Positions 45,352-58,515 of a DNA stretch of 64,000 nucleotides are shown piece by piece. The notes under the pieces were generated by a model that made no database searches, had not been told where the DNA came from, and was given only the letters and a program-made list of their open reading frames with translations. The stretch comes from Apricaphanius iberus (taxonomy: Eukaryota > Chordata > Actinopteri > Cyprinodontiformes > Aphaniidae): assembly GCA_028564705.1 (NCBI GenBank), contig JAPXFQ010002103.1:620001-684000 (forward strand). Direction: 5' to 3'. Made by a program: the position numbers and the translations under genes. The first letter of the stretch is position 1. Every line of letters starts with the position of its first letter.

Positions 45352-47340
45352 AGACAGACTCCAAAAGAACTTCAGCTGGAATAGTTTTAGAAAGTTGTTC
45401 TTCCAAAGTACAGAGTTACTGTGATTGGCAATGAATATCCCGACTAGCAGGGGGCAATACAAAGTATCAAGCAGAAATGATATAAATTTAGCCAGCTGCA
45501 TAGATTCTGTTTATAACGGTCCACCGCAATAGCACATTTTGATGATGTGATCAAGCTGTGCCTTTGTACTAAATACACAAGGAGGATAAATAATGATATT
45601 CAGAGTTAATATTTACACCAGATACCTAAGATATTTCAAGTTTAAAATGTGTCGTTTTCTATTTAACGGAAGCAAAACTGTTTTTAATTCAAATATGTGC
45701 AGTTTTACTTTTGTGCGATATTAAATTTATAAATCAGGAATCAGGAAAGCAGAAAGCAATTTTTTGTCTTTTTACATTTTGCACTTTGTGTTTGCATAAC
45801 ATTTAGCTTTTTAGTTATTTAAAATGTTTTTATGTTATGAGCATTTTTGTGCCGGCCTTTTTTACATTTTTATCTGAAAAAATTAAATATATTTTACACA
45901 ATAAATACTCTTTAAATGACATTCTGTACGTTTTCTGAAGTGATTCTTCTGCTGAAATGTATCTGGAATGTTAGAATGTCCAAAATTCATCATTTTGACA
46001 ACAGAAGAAAATAATATACCACAATAAATATTGTTACCACATTACCCAGCCCTGATCCTGCTTTTCTGAAGTAATATATAGGGTGAAATTAAAGAAGTTA
46101 ATATGAAAGTCATGGGGAATAATGTTATTTTTCTGCATTATTTTTTCCAGCATGAGGAACAGGTGTGCTCTTTAGTTTGTTCGTATGAGATTTGATACTC
46201 ATCCCAGGAGAAAGCAGGCTGGAGGGCCTTTGCCCAGGGAGTATGTTTTGTCTTTCTTAACTCTCTCATGTTTGCACTTGGTTCCCTAATATCAGAGCTT
46301 ATTGTTCACTGAACAATATTGCTTTCCTCATAATTAGCTGCGGTTGTAGCCTCGAAAGGAATATAGTTTCCAGTACGTCTTTGTCTCCATTTAGAACAGG
46401 CTCAGCTTACTTATGCTCTGGGTTTGAAATATTTTTATTCAGATGAGAGTGAGATAATGTACTGTGCACTTGTTCATTGTGAACCTATAGAGGAACCAAA
46501 AATGAAAATGTCTTTTCATTCAAGCAAATCTCAGTGAAACTAAAGATAAACCTTCCAAAATTCCTGGATTAAAATACGTAATAAAACAAATATTCCGGAT
46601 CATAGGCTACATCCATTGGTGTCACTATGTATGACTTCTTTTTGTTTTCACAAAATAAGCTATACAATGTTGATAAAGGCAGAGCATGAGAAAAGCTCTA
46701 AAGCTTCACCGCTCTGCCCATTGCGTGCGAAAGCAGTGAGGTGTTATGGGACAAAGGTGTTTCAGTGTTGACACAGCAAAAATGCTGATTTTGCATGTAT
46801 GATTGTGGTGGAGGCAGTGCATGAATCAAACAACAGTGACAACTAACATCGTTTCATTCCAATTTTTCTGTCTTACTCTGCTGTTATTTGTATGCACAAA
46901 CTGATGCGCCACAGAGCTAACGCTCTTTTGGCCGTTGTAAATCAGCGTCCAAAGTCTGGCCCGTCTGCCATTTGCAGCACTTGGAATGATTTTGTTTGCT
47001 GCCCCTGACTGCAATAGAATGTTACAAATATGGCTCACCAGTAAAGCCCATTCATGCTTCATACTTTTCCAGTTTTTCAGGGCCAGATTTTAAAATCTAT
47101 AAACGGAAACACAAGTCATTTATCCTTTATTAACCACGACTACGGCCAAACAAACACTCAATGATTTTTCCTCAAAAGCAGGCTCTACAGGACTCTTTTA
47201 ATAAACTAAAATAAACTTAAATTAACCTCAAACTTCAAAAAACAACAAATGTTAAACTTGCAATATCTAGAGTGAAGACAAACACTGAACATCAGTATTC
47301 ATCCTCCTTGGGTACGTGAAGTATGTAAGCACAGCTTTTT
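45352..47340. other. Intron 1 segment without identified features
   Basis: AT-rich, with no gene or clear repeat end. Confidence 0.4.
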
Positions 47341-47359
47341 GACATCATCAACATGCTAA

Positions 47360-48205
47360 TTTTTACAGCACTTTCAACACAAGGCAATTCAAGGCGCTTT
47401 ACATGATTACAGAAATGTCAAAATTGAAACGTAAAATAAATAAGAGAAAGCATAAACAAACATCCATAAAATAAACAATAGCATTTGATTAAAAACAACA
47501 ATTTAGGATAAAAACATGTAATAGTAGTATTGGCAATAGTTGTATTGGTTACTCATAGGCATGTCCAAATAGATAGGTTCTTATTTTGGATTTCAAACAG
47601 TGCAGTCAGTGTCTCTGCAGTTTAACATTTGTCCAACACTTCGTTCCTAGATGTGAAGAGCATAAAAAGCTAAAAGCTGCCTCTCCATGTTTGGTTGTGG
47701 TTCTAGAGACGATCAGTAAACTACAAAGACTAAAGCTGGAGGATCTGAGTGACCTGGATGGTTTGTACCACAATAGCAGATCTCTAATGTACTCTGGTGC
47801 TAACCCATTCAATGATTTACAGACTAATAAAAGCACTTTGAAGTCTATTCTCTGAGCTACAGGGAGCCAGTGGAAGGACTTAAGATCTGGGGTGATGTGT
47901 TCTACTTTACTGATTCTAGTGAGAACACGAGCAGCAGCGTTCTGGATCAGCTGCAACTTTCTGATTGCTTTTTTAGGTAGACCTGTGAAGATACTGTTAC
48001 AGTAATCAAGGCGGCTAGAGATAAACGCATGGATGAGTTTTTCTAGGTCTCGTTGTGTCATCATTCCTTTAATCCTAGAAATGTTCCCCAGGTGATAGAA
48101 ACCTGACCTTGTTATTGGTTTTATGTGACCTTGGGGGTTCAGGTCTGAGTCCATTATTACACCTAGATTTCTGGCCTGTTCGGTAGTTTTTTGTTGGATC
48201 AACTG
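47360..48205 (-). mobile_element. LINE 3' part, antisense
   Basis: The 3' UTR end lies at about 47360-47410 (minus strand: GTAAAGCGCCTTGAATTGCC, then TTGTGTTGAAAGTGCTGTAA), and the ORF2 tail lies at 47606-48202. Similar tails are common in fish LINEs. The copy is truncated on its 5' side at about 48205. Confidence 0.8.
47606..48202 (-). pseudogene. LINE ORF2 C-terminal region (after the RT palm)
   Basis: 198 open codons. NLGVIMDSDLNPQGHI opens the post-palm region, then LIHAFISSRLDYCNSIFTGL, KLQLIQNAAARVLTR, ITPDLKSFHWLPVAQRIDF, KVLLLVCKSLNGLAPEYI and SRSLRSSSFSL follow. This order is diagnostic of the thumb and C-terminal segment of L2/Rex1-type LINE ORF2 proteins. The FADD palm box, which should precede it, is absent, and the end is shortened. 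It cannot act alone. Confidence 0.85.
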
Positions 48206-48339
48206 AAGCTGTGTACTGATATTTAATCAATCTTTTTATGGTCCGAAGATAAGTGCTTCATTTTTTCTTTTAGATCCAGCTGTTAATTTTCTCAATGCAT
48301 TTATTGAGGATTTCAACAAATTTGATTTGGGCATTGCTA

Positions 48340-48690
48340 TTTGCTCCTAGAGTAACATTTAACTTTCAATTATTTGTTATTACAGACACCAACCGTTGGT
48401 CTAAAGTCTAAGAGTGAGTAGTTACTATTTATGATGTTTATTTGCTTCTTCAAAATGAAAACAAGCTGCTACTGTGTTTTTTTTAAGGTGTAATCCATAT
48501 TCATATTTAATATTTTCTGTCTTTCAAACTCAGTTATTCATGCCCACTATGAATTCCTTGAGAATGTTCAAATTCACGGTATCCCCATAGACCTTCCTAT
48601 TATATGAGAGCAATTTGAACATTTTAGACCTTTTACAAGCTGTAAAAAGCCTTCCAGAGGCTGATGGAAGTATGGCAAATTTTGAAAAAA
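48340..48690. mobile_element. GCCC-family MITE, copy without hAT insert (truncated)
   Basis: CTCCTAGAGTAACATTTAAC, TTATTTGTTATTACAGACAC, GGTCTAAAGTCTAAGAGTG and GCTGTAAAAAGCCTTCCAGAG parallel 37470-37547 and 38294-38500. The TTAA ends are not recognisable. An extra segment of about 50 bp near 48570-48615 is unique to this copy. It provides the empty-site comparison for the insertion at 37548. Confidence 0.75.
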
Positions 48691-49085
48691 TATAGTGGAG
48701 AGAAGTGAGGAGTGGCACAGAAACCAGGGTAGACAATCAAGGAATGAACGTTTGCAGGTGGGAGAGAGAGCGGTCAAAGGAGAATGGAAATGAGTTGTAG
48801 CTGGGACAGGAGCTAGAGTGGAAGGAGAAAAACAAGTAGAGGGAATAAAAGGAAGAACAGGTAAAACACTAAGCAGAAGGAAACTTGACTAAGAAATAAT
48901 AGTTCAAAATGCATAATGATACGCAGGAAATAACAAAATTACATGAACTACAAATGAAAAGACCCAAATATAGAAATAACACTAAATCGCAAATAAAACC
49001 TCAAAATAGGAACATAGAAAAATCTAGAGTCCAAACAAACAAAACCCCAAAAAGACCCAGCATTGTGGCAGGTTCTGCACCGTAT
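48690..49085 (+). repeat. Interspersed repeat X, copy 2
   Basis: GGCACAGAAACCAGGGTAGACAATC, GTGGGAGAGAGAGCGG, GAGCTAGAGTGGAAGGAG, GAACTACAAATGAAAAG and CCTCAAAATAGG are shared in order with 32595-32935. It is non-coding and the class is unknown. Confidence 0.55.
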
Positions 49086-49463
49086 AGAGTAACAAGTCTG
49101 AAAAGCTGCTACTAGCTGGTTAATTAGTTAGACTAGAATAGACCAGAATAGAGCAGAGATGCACCAATCAGATTTTCCTGTTCTGCATTTTTTTAACTGA
49201 TGCCAAAACCAGTTTAAGATCATTTAGTGTTTATTAATAATGCATTTTGGAAAACGTGACTGACAGAACAGGAGCTGTAAACTAGTGATTTACTTCACTC
49301 AAACAAAGGACTCCATATGAATTCCCTAGAGGTTCTAGATGCTTAATCAGTAATGGCTGCCAACATTTCCTAATCCAGTCTTTTCCTTGAAAGGCTGATG
49401 TTGCTCCAAAAGCAGCTTGGCTTCACTCCCTTCAGCCTTAACGGCATCAAATTAAACAGTCTT

Positions 49464-50119
49464 AAGCCTAGTTTATACATCACGTCTGTGTAGGAGACAC
49501 GCAACGCCATTATCCATCGACTCAAAGGCTCTCCATGACCTATACAAGCACTGACAGAGTACAGCCCAATTATTTAACTATCCATCGAACGCAACAGAGA
49601 GCACACATCTGTAGTTGGTCAGCCCAGCAGCATCACTACACTATTTCACCAGAATGGTGTGTTGTAGTCAATGTCGTTAGTGGTTAGTGCAGCTTTTGGG
49701 CACTACATGCTTTATATTGCAAGGCCAGTTTATATAATATGGTCTTTTGGTGATTTTGAACACAAAGAGGTGTAGAGAACAACAAAACTGCTTTGTTTGA
49801 GTTCGTGTGTTTTTAGATTATTCTATGGGCTGCAGTTCTAGTAAAACAATTTTCAGCTCAATTAAAACTTACTTTCTGTCAGCCTTTGCTCCTTGATGTG
49901 GAATGCGTTTACAAGCTGAAGAAGTAAATAAATGTTGCCTACCAGAGACGTCACTCCAATGGTAGGCAGAGCCGCCAAAAGAAGTCAGCGCCCCCTGCGG
50001 GTCCTGGTGGAGAATTGCTTTGCAACACTAAAACATCAACAGAGAACTATTAAAGGAAGACGTCTCTGTCAATATGTCTGTGTGCAAACTTGCTGAAGGA
50101 GAAGTATAAACTACGCTTC
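49464..50119 (+). mobile_element. Interspersed repeat Y, most complete copy
   Basis: The ends are AAGCCTAGTTTATAC and GTATAAACTACGCTTCG, inverted repeats around TAGTTTATAC. The body (CTACATGCTTTATATTGCAAGG, AGAACAACAAAACTGC, CTTACTTTCTGTCAGCC, CAGCGCCCCCTGCGGG) recurs at 42185-42725 and 62105-62575. It is a non-autonomous DNA transposon by its ends. The superfamily is unknown. Confidence 0.65.
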
Positions 50120-52075
50120 GCTCTGGTGCGACGCCTGATGTAAAGGTAGAGCGGCAGCCCCATGGATGGAGGCTATTAGTCCTCAACGATTCCCAAACCA
50201 AAAACTTTTTTTACATGTTTTCTCTCTGTATCCATTTCCTGCCAAATTTACCACAAATAAAAGCCACTAGTGTGAGACAATCAAAACAGAAAAAGTTTCT
50301 CTGTCTCTCTCTCTTTTTCAGCCTGACTGAACTTGTAGCATACCTCAACATGTAGAAATTTTACTTTTAAAAGACTTCTTACAATCCCGATGTCCCTTTG
50401 AGTTAATTTATAAAAAATACAGAAAACAGCCAAGAGTCTTCCCTACTCAGTCACAGTAGATACTCCAAAAGTTTTGATCTGCCACTGCAATTCGGTATTA
50501 TGGATATTACATATATAGGTATTATGGAATACTCAGCATGGAGACAACCACATAAAGCCTTCACATGAATGAGGTTAGCAGTAAACGCAACCAGAAAGGC
50601 GAACAACAACGGCTTTGACATTACCAGGAGCATTTATTGCGACAGATTAGAGATTGAGCTAATACATCAGGGTTCTCTTTTGAACTCATTTTGTTTTGGG
50701 TCTCCTAAAACGTCGTGAACATGGGCCACAAACTCTTAAAAACCTTCCAGTTTTAGAAAAACAAATCCCATATGGACAGTGCCTAAAGCCATTGCTGTTG
50801 TCTTTCCATGTTGGCATTGTGCTAACATACACCTGTATGCTCCAGACCAGGAGACTGCCAAAACTTTTGCTTCTATAAAGATCACACATTCTGTTCAGTA
50901 GACTGGTAAAAAAAAATCTGTAGCATTGTAGAAAATATTTTTATGGTAACGTAAAATAAAAAAAGACCAATAACTTGGATTTTCATTCTATTTGTGATGT
51001 ATTCTCATTTCAGTTTCCGTCTAATTCAGGAGTAAAATAGTATAGTTCCAAACTCTGTTTCCTTGCACCACAAAAAAAATTGATGGAGCCGAAAATCCGA
51101 CTTCGAAATGCCTGCCTCTAAAACCAAAACAGCAATCTGTGCAGAGCTTTGTCATGTTTCTGCCTTTTCATCACACATAAGTGCTTCCTTTATCGTGGCA
51201 CGAAAACATCAGAGAAAGATAATAATGATCCCAACACAAAGGTAAACAGGTTGTGATGCCTCTTGTGATGATTAATGCTGCAGCTGTGAATGCCTCCCAG
51301 TCACCGAGGGCACCCATTCATGCATCTCACACTCTAGGGGTAATGAATGAAACGCTCTAAGCTTTGTGTTGTTCTCTGTGTGTTTGTGCCTTACAAATCA
51401 CATGGGCTGATTGTTTTGTCGGCCTTTGACATCACCAGAAACCCAGCAGCCTTTGTCGGTGCAGTCAAGTGTAAGCGTGCTTGACTCAATTGAAGTAATC
51501 TAATCGGCTTGCAGACAGTCCAACTCAATCACCCGGGGCAACAGACAATATGATCGCTTGTCACTCTGGAAGATTTTTAAGAGACTGAGAGAGATTGGCA
51601 GGAGAGGAAATGGAGGCGAGAAGAAGAGGGGGGAATGAGTCTTGCTGTGAGTCATTGCTAAACAGACAAAAAAGCAACGACTGGAGCAGGGGCAGCGGCA
51701 CACAGTCAGTCTGTGTTGGCATGCTGATGTTACGAAGACGGCTCTGCCTGCAGGCTGATGGACGGCTCGTAAAATGCGCTCCGCTCTGAGTGGCTCCGGG
51801 GCTTTCTGCAAGGCACAAATGGATGCATAAGCAAACTAATTCACAACAGCCGCTTTCACCTTTAAGGAAAAGCCTGAAACACACATTACACACACAGAAC
51901 AGTCATACGCACTAAAATGCATCCTGAACGTTGGTATGTAAAGATGCAACACTCAAGTAAAATTAATTCCATTCTTTACTCCAAGAATACAAGCATGAAG
52001 TATTTGTACCTGTTAAAGTTTCATATTTAAATTTCACTATTTGTCCCCAAGCTTATTCTGACTTGGATATCTTTA
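50120..52075. other. Intron 1 segment, largely unique sequence
   Basis: The stretch 51240-51530 looks unusually free of repeats and has balanced composition, which would suit a conserved non-coding element, but this is only an impression. A tract of CTCTCTGTCTC type is at 50300. No gene is supported; the frames at 50686-50889 and 51500-51893 have no domains. Confidence 0.35.
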
Positions 52076-52079
52076 ATAA

Positions 52080-52340
52080 ATGATAAATCGCTTTATCAGG
52101 TCCAGAGAATCCCAAAGCTCTTTACACTACATTCAGTAAGTCAGCCGTTCACACACTGATGATGACAAGCTATAATGTAGCCACAGTTGCCCTGAGGCAC
52201 ACTGACAGAAGTGTGGCTGCCAAGCCCTGGCGCCATCAGCCCGTCTTGTTAAGTGTGCCCAAGGACACAACAGTATGTAGCAGTCAGAAGCTGGAATTGA
52301 ACCCAATTAATGGTTTCTGAGAGTCATTAGTTCACCCTGT
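52080..52340 (-). mobile_element. SINE-like repeat with B-box-like motif, copy 2
   Basis: CCCAAAGCTCTTTACACTAC, TGCCAAGCCCTGGCGCC, GTGCCCAAGGACACAACAG and GCTGGAATTGAACCC. On the minus strand the last is GGGTTCAATTCC, close to a Pol III B box. The layout is shared with 33395-33600. Confidence 0.5.
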
Positions 52341-52666
52341 CTCATCGGAGTAGAGGCTAGTACCTGACACAGATTACCCCCCCCCCCCCACGATAGGGCT
52401 TTTCCGCCGAAAAAGAACCTATGCTAGTTCGTCAGTGGTGCCGGAGCTTAGTCGATTCTTTGCCAGTTCTTTCAAAGAACCGGTTGCATTTCTATTGATG
52501 CAGGCCCCAGGTGCTGCGTTATAATATCGTCTAAGCATTGCAACAGTATATGTCCACACGGCAGATGAAAACAGAAAGTTCACAAACAGAGACTTTGATT
52601 TTGACAACTGAGGAGTTTATGGAATGCTTAAAAGTGCTGCTGTACTGATTTGGAAAGATGTGTACT

Positions 52667-52995
52667 CAACATGGCTGCGCAGTGGGAAGCACGGTTGCCT
52701 TGCAATAAGAAGGTCCTGGGTTTGGATCACAGCTCAACGGCCTTTCTGCATGAAGCTTGCATGTTCTTCCAGTGCATATTTGGGTTCCCTCCAGGTACTC
52801 CGGCTTCCTCCCACGGTCCAAAAACATGATATAAAAACATGACGCATGTCTCTCGTTTTTCCTTTGGTTTGAATGTGTGCCTGCATGGATTATTTGTCCT
52901 GTCTGTCTCTGTGTTGCTCTGCAATGGACTGGTGACCCTGCCTCTCGCCTGTTGAACACTGCAGATAGGCTCCTAGAGAATAAGTGGTATAGATA
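52667..52995 (+). mobile_element. tRNA-derived SINE, most complete copy
   Basis: The head has an A-box-like GCGCAGTGGGAAGCACGG and a B-box-like GGGTTTGGATCACAGC. The body follows: TTTCTGCATGAAGCTTGC, TTGGGTTCCCTCCAGGTACT, CCGGCTTCCTCCCACGG, GTCCTGTCTGTCTCTGTG and GCAATGGACTGGTGACC, with a tail of GATAGATGGATG type. Other pieces are at 7245-7355, 32130-32340 and 37244-37340. It would be transcribed by Pol III and mobilised by a partner LINE. Confidence 0.75.
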
Positions 52996-53177
52996 ATAGA
53001 CTGATAGATGGATGTTTTCAACATATTTTTAGGTATTTCCATTGTCTTTTGTGATAAATGTAAATAGCGCCTGTGTATTTCACCTTGCAATGCTAAGCTT
53101 CTGTTATCCCGCCCCCATGCCTTGGTTGCATGGGGGCAACCACATCAACCACACCTACGCCACTCAGCATTCACAAT

Positions 53178-53753
53178 GGCTGCATCCGAATACGTCAACA
53201 ATGTAGTAGGCGAAAAGCAGTATGCAAGCGATGTATTAGATTCGAATCTCCAGTATGGATCCGACTAGTAGGCATAAAGTTCCTGGATGTGTAGTACTGC
53301 CACAGTAAGCAGCCGGTGGACACTACGCTATCCCACAATGCAGCGGAAGCCCCGAAATCGTAGAAGAGCGACCTAGCTAAAATTGGCTACAGACGAACTA
53401 TCAACCATTGACACTGCCACACTTTCGGCATATAAATGTACATGTAGCAATGTTACTGATTACTGTGATTGTTTTTGTCAGCGGATTAAACATTTAAGTT
53501 AAGTTATACCAGACAAAACAACCGCTAGTGGATGGCAGGACCACAGGTGAACGTAACATTAACATCCGGGTCAAAGGACACACAAAATGGTGGAGCAATG
53601 CGTCTGATTTTTATTTATTTATTTTTTACTTTATTACAATATGTCTGATTTCACACCTACTATTCGCTCGTTTGCTACGCAGTATTTACTACATCAACGG
53701 CGACTAGTATTTGCTACGTGGCATGTAGTACATTCTAAGGATTCGGATGCAGG
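53178..53753. mobile_element. MITE with CTGCATCCGAAT terminal repeats
   Basis: The left end is GGCTGCATCCGAATACG. The right end is GGATTCGGATGCAGGG, its inverted counterpart. Subterminal GTAGTAGGC/GTAGTAC words and multiple CTACTA/TAGTAG repeats follow. The body is non-coding. hAT origin is likely, but no 8-bp duplication was found. Confidence 0.65.
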
Positions 53754-54639
53754 GAATGTCCTCTGCCTTTTCTGAATAAGCTGTAATTGTTTCCATTAAG
53801 TTGCACTTTCAGATTGCACTCTGAAATAACATATTTAGTTTGTACTTATAAAATGTAATCATCGCTTCAATCGCTTCTTCTGATAGCTTGCAATACAAAG
53901 ACGTCTTTTATTTGCCTTGAAAGGGAGCGAGTCGATGGGATTGTATCCAACTTTCTGGTTGTGTTGTTTTTATCAAGGAAATTTGTGCATCCAAAAAGGC
54001 ACAACACAGATGATCGCATCTGTGTCTGGTAATAACCACACGAAGGCATGGAGCGACATAGAAATAATTCTTCTAGATATTATGAGACACATTAAGAAAC
54101 GAAAACTAAGCACATTTTCTCAATAAATTCCATTTGTTTTAGTTAGTTTTGTGAACACTCATTACAGTTTGAGTTCGTTTTCGTTTCAACTTCTCGTTTT
54201 TATTTTTATTTCAGTTAACAGTTACTTCGAGTTTTCGTAATTTCGTTCGTTTTCATTAACGATAATAACACTGTGTTGTCCTTGACTGATTCAGTTAAAC
54301 TTCAAATGTAAACCAAGAAAGGTAATGACTAAAAGGAATGATTGAGCAGTGTCAAAGGAAAGTCAGACTGCAATTGCTTCATAAAAACAATAGGTGTAGC
54401 TTTGCCTTATAGTGCATTCACTTTGTTGTTGGATTTCCGACTGAGAAAATCAGAGCTGTCTGAACAGCCCTGAGTTCAGAATTCAATATGGCTGTACGTA
54501 GAATGTTGAGTGTAGAACATGTGGACTGTTACGGGTATAAACCGTAAAAAAAGCACTTCTGATGGTTTATATCTTATTAAACCAGGGGCACAAATTGTGC
54601 TTTAAAATATGCATTTCTGAACATGTTCCACTTTTTGTT
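53754..54639. other. Intron 1 segment without identified gene
   Basis: It includes a T/C-rich tract with GTTTTCGTTTC words (54170-54260) and a block at about 54415-54500 (GTGCATTCACTTTGTTG) that resembles a common fish repeat end. Confidence 0.35.
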
Positions 54640-55815
54640 TTAAAGGGGACAAATTAAGCTTCTTTCTAAACAATTTATAAGAGGTATGTGGTCTGTACAA
54701 AACGTGTTAATGAAGTTCTTTGACTAAAAAACCATCACATAGAATGAGCTCACCAGCGTAATTCTTGACAATTTCAGAACATTTTTAGAATGAGCTGTTT
54801 AAAGGGCTCTGTCACTTTTATGCAAATTAGTGCAAAGAGGCGGCTAATCACTTTTTGGAAGACGATCACTTTATGGCACAACACCGGCCCTTTTTGCACA
54901 TCGGGCAATCCTGATCCGTAACTACCTTTTTATATTCGTAAACAATATATGTTATTTGTCATTATTGTAAACATTTTAACATTTAATCTTTGTTAACATC
55001 TTTATACATACTCAGAACCCCACCTACATATGTTTCAGCTTCTGATAACATTTCATCTTAAGATACAAGTTATCAGAAATGTAAGGGGAAAATATTTGTC
55101 AACCACTTATTTTGAGTTTTCTTAGATGCAATGGTTTATGTTGAAGAATTTAGTTAACTTTATGTTATAGAACTTAATGTAAAGGGGACAGTTTTGTTTT
55201 TTCCACAAAGCAGATTAGAACAGTCTCCATCCACAGTCCTTACCAGTAGGTAGCGGTAATGCTCATAAAAGTTGATTGCCAACCACCATTAAATAAAAGA
55301 AGAAGACTGAGACCTTTATTTTTCTGACAGAGGTTTTCCTTAGAACTGACTACATTTTTTCTGACAGTTTTACCTGAGACCTAACTAAATTTTTTCTGAC
55401 ACAGGTTTTCCTGAGACCTGACTACATTTTTTCTGACACAATCGTTTGAAGCAGTTTCATCTGAAGATGAGGGATGTTTTTCTGACGCCGAGGCAGTTTT
55501 GTCTGAAGATGATGGATGTTTTTCTGAGACTGACACCTGAGTCCGAGGATGTCCTAAAATGAACACGTGGACAGTAAAGGATTATTCAGTTTAATCCAAT
55601 TTGACAGATGAGGGCCGGTTTTATGGGAATTCCTCGTGTTGTGACATCACATTAAGGCACTTTTTCAAACGGTTTGTAGCAGCCCAAGATTTTTAACTGA
55701 GCTAAAGTTTCCACACAAAAAAAATGAATTGATGTTTTTTGTTTTTTATGTATGGGGTATTTAAAGAAGCAGCAGAAACCTAAAATGCAACACCAAAGGA
55801 TGACATTTTGTGCTG
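54640..55815 (+). mobile_element. TTAA-type interspersed repeat, copy C, with internal minisatellite
   Basis: It begins TTAAAGGGGACAAATTAAGC (TTAA at 54640-54643). ACCATCACATAGAATGAGC, AGAATGAGCTGTTTAAAGGG, TTATGCAAATTAGTGC and, further right, GGCACTTTTTCAAACGGTTT are shared with copies at 3118-4877 and 12700-13593. The right terminal TTAA is lost. Minisatellite arrays at 55324-55533 lie between the two halves. Confidence 0.6.
55324..55533. repeat. Two adjacent minisatellite arrays
   Basis: First array, 55324-55432: three units of 35-37 bp (CTGACACAGGTTTTCCTGAG, then ACCTGACTACATTTTTT). Second array, about 55448-55533: two units of about 43 bp around TCTGAAGATGAGGGATG and TTTTTCTGA. The two share the TTTTTTCTGAC word. 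The minus strand reads SEKHPSSSD repeats, an artefact of the array. Confidence 0.8.
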
Positions 55816-56787
<972 letters not shown>

Positions 56788-57029
56788 TAAGTGCAGTCAC
56801 TACAACCGCGCACACTGTCACACACTCAACCCAACAAATTCCCGGTTACCGGGGCAACTGTGCATCTCATCTGTTGCACCTATGCAACCCCCATTTCCAT
56901 CCATCTATCCACCCCCTGTCAGCCCTCGCCCCAGGTCATGATCCACAGCCCACATACAGCACACAGGGATGTATACACAAACGCACACACACACACACGC
57001 ACAGACACACACACACGCACAGACAAACT

Positions 57030-58370
57030 AAAGTTAAGGAGCTGCATGACAGGACGATAATTCTTTTACATTTTTTTAGCCATCTTTTTGCACACTGAAC
57101 CTGAATAGCTCTGGGAATACTTGATGCCTGTTATCAGAACTGAGCATTTAGTCATGAATGGACGGAGCATCAGCGTCGGCCTAACCTCCAATTAGGCCTG
57201 TGTTTTTCATGATCCAGCTGGGAGAACAATGGTGGATCTGAACACTGAAAGCGTGAGCGACAAAGCCAGCTGCAGACTCTCCTGTTTAACGCTCTGAGCA
57301 TTTTGCAGACTCTCCCCCGCCGACTCCCACCGTGCATAGTGTCACATCAGACGCTGCCTGTTGCCCATCCTGGAGGCACCGGAATGACACAAGATGCCTA
57401 TGTTTAGCATCAGAAAGTGGCCCCAAAGGCAACACCACTGTAATGTGTAATTTCAGCCTTTGAGAAGCGGCGGACGATTAAGTGATGCTGCAACGCGAAT
57501 CCCACGGTGATCACGAATGTGTGTTTGTGTGCGTGTTGACATATAAAACCATACAGAGCAGCTTATGTTTTGACACATATCATATGCCGCTAGTGTGTGT
57601 CGGTCTTTAGTTGTGTGGTTTTACCCTGCTAGACACAAGCTGCTCTGCTTTGTGTGGAATGTGAGCACCTTCAAAGAAAGGAGTTTATTTTTCACTCATT
57701 CCTTCAAGCATCAAATATAAATTAAAAAGATCTTTTAAATCCCTTTAAGGATCTATTTTAAAAATAAATGCATTTTATAGCATGTATTTGCTTAAAGTGA
57801 GAAGAGTTGATGAAACTGAATTTCCCTGGTATCTCTAATGCTTTCTGTACACCTAGAGACTTTGAAAAGATTTAAAAAAGACTCTAAAAGATTATCAGCT
57901 CACCTCTAAAGACTTGGGTTAACAGTTTTTTAAGTCTCAGACTAAAGACTTTACAAACATCGAATCTTGTAGTGACACTATTTACAAGACCACACCTAGA
58001 CTGTTTTAGCTTCCCCCCAAATTCCTCCCATCATGCTCAGCATTATACAGTTTCTTTATGTGTGAATGTTGTAGCATTCTTTGCCGAGATTGATGCGTCC
58101 AGTAAAGACTTGCATTCAAAGCGGGTACTGTATCAACAAGTAACTGGTTAACTCATATCTTTTTAATGCTAGGTGTTAATGCTACACCACCTGCTCCATG
58201 CAGATGCCCAGATAGCGCTGGTTGCTGCCTGTATTGCAGGGGGCAAAGTTGTTATACACTTTGTAATTTATGGCCCATTTTTAGGCCATTTTTCAACCAT
58301 GCAACACAAATATTGCATTTGTTGTGTATAGACCCTGTCAGGTGGCTACAAAACTGTTATTAGAAAAAAA
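57030..58370. other. Intron 2 segment without identified features
   Basis: Mostly unique-looking. The part at 57170-57480 has balanced composition and no repeat motifs. Confidence 0.4.
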
Positions 58371-58374
58371 TGAC

Positions 58375-58515
58375 ACCTATTTTTATAGACTACTTTCCCA
58401 ACAAAAAAAAAAAGATGTGTGGCAAGTCGCAAAACAATGTCATAAGCAGGGTTTGAACCATTCACCCTTGTGGTGGTAATCCTACAAATTAACCATTGTG
58501 CTATAGCACAATTAG
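58375..58515 (-). mobile_element. tRNA-derived SINE, antisense (second family)
   Basis: On the minus strand (58510 to 58438): TATAGCACAATGGTTAATTT (A-box-like TAGCACAATGG), then GGTGAATGGTTCAAACCCTG (B-box GGTTCAAACCC) at tRNA-like spacing, followed by an unrelated body. The tRNA-like part is 70-75 nt, but it does not fold into a convincing full cloverleaf by eye, so a SINE or decayed tRNA is more likely than a live tRNA gene. Confidence 0.5.

Noticed and set aside
55381..55566. Minus frame with SEKHPSSSD repeats
   Set aside because: Explained by the minisatellite units; no start context or neighbouring exon.
58438..58510. Functional tRNA gene
   Set aside because: A- and B-box-like words are present, but the acceptor and anticodon arms do not pair convincingly by eye.
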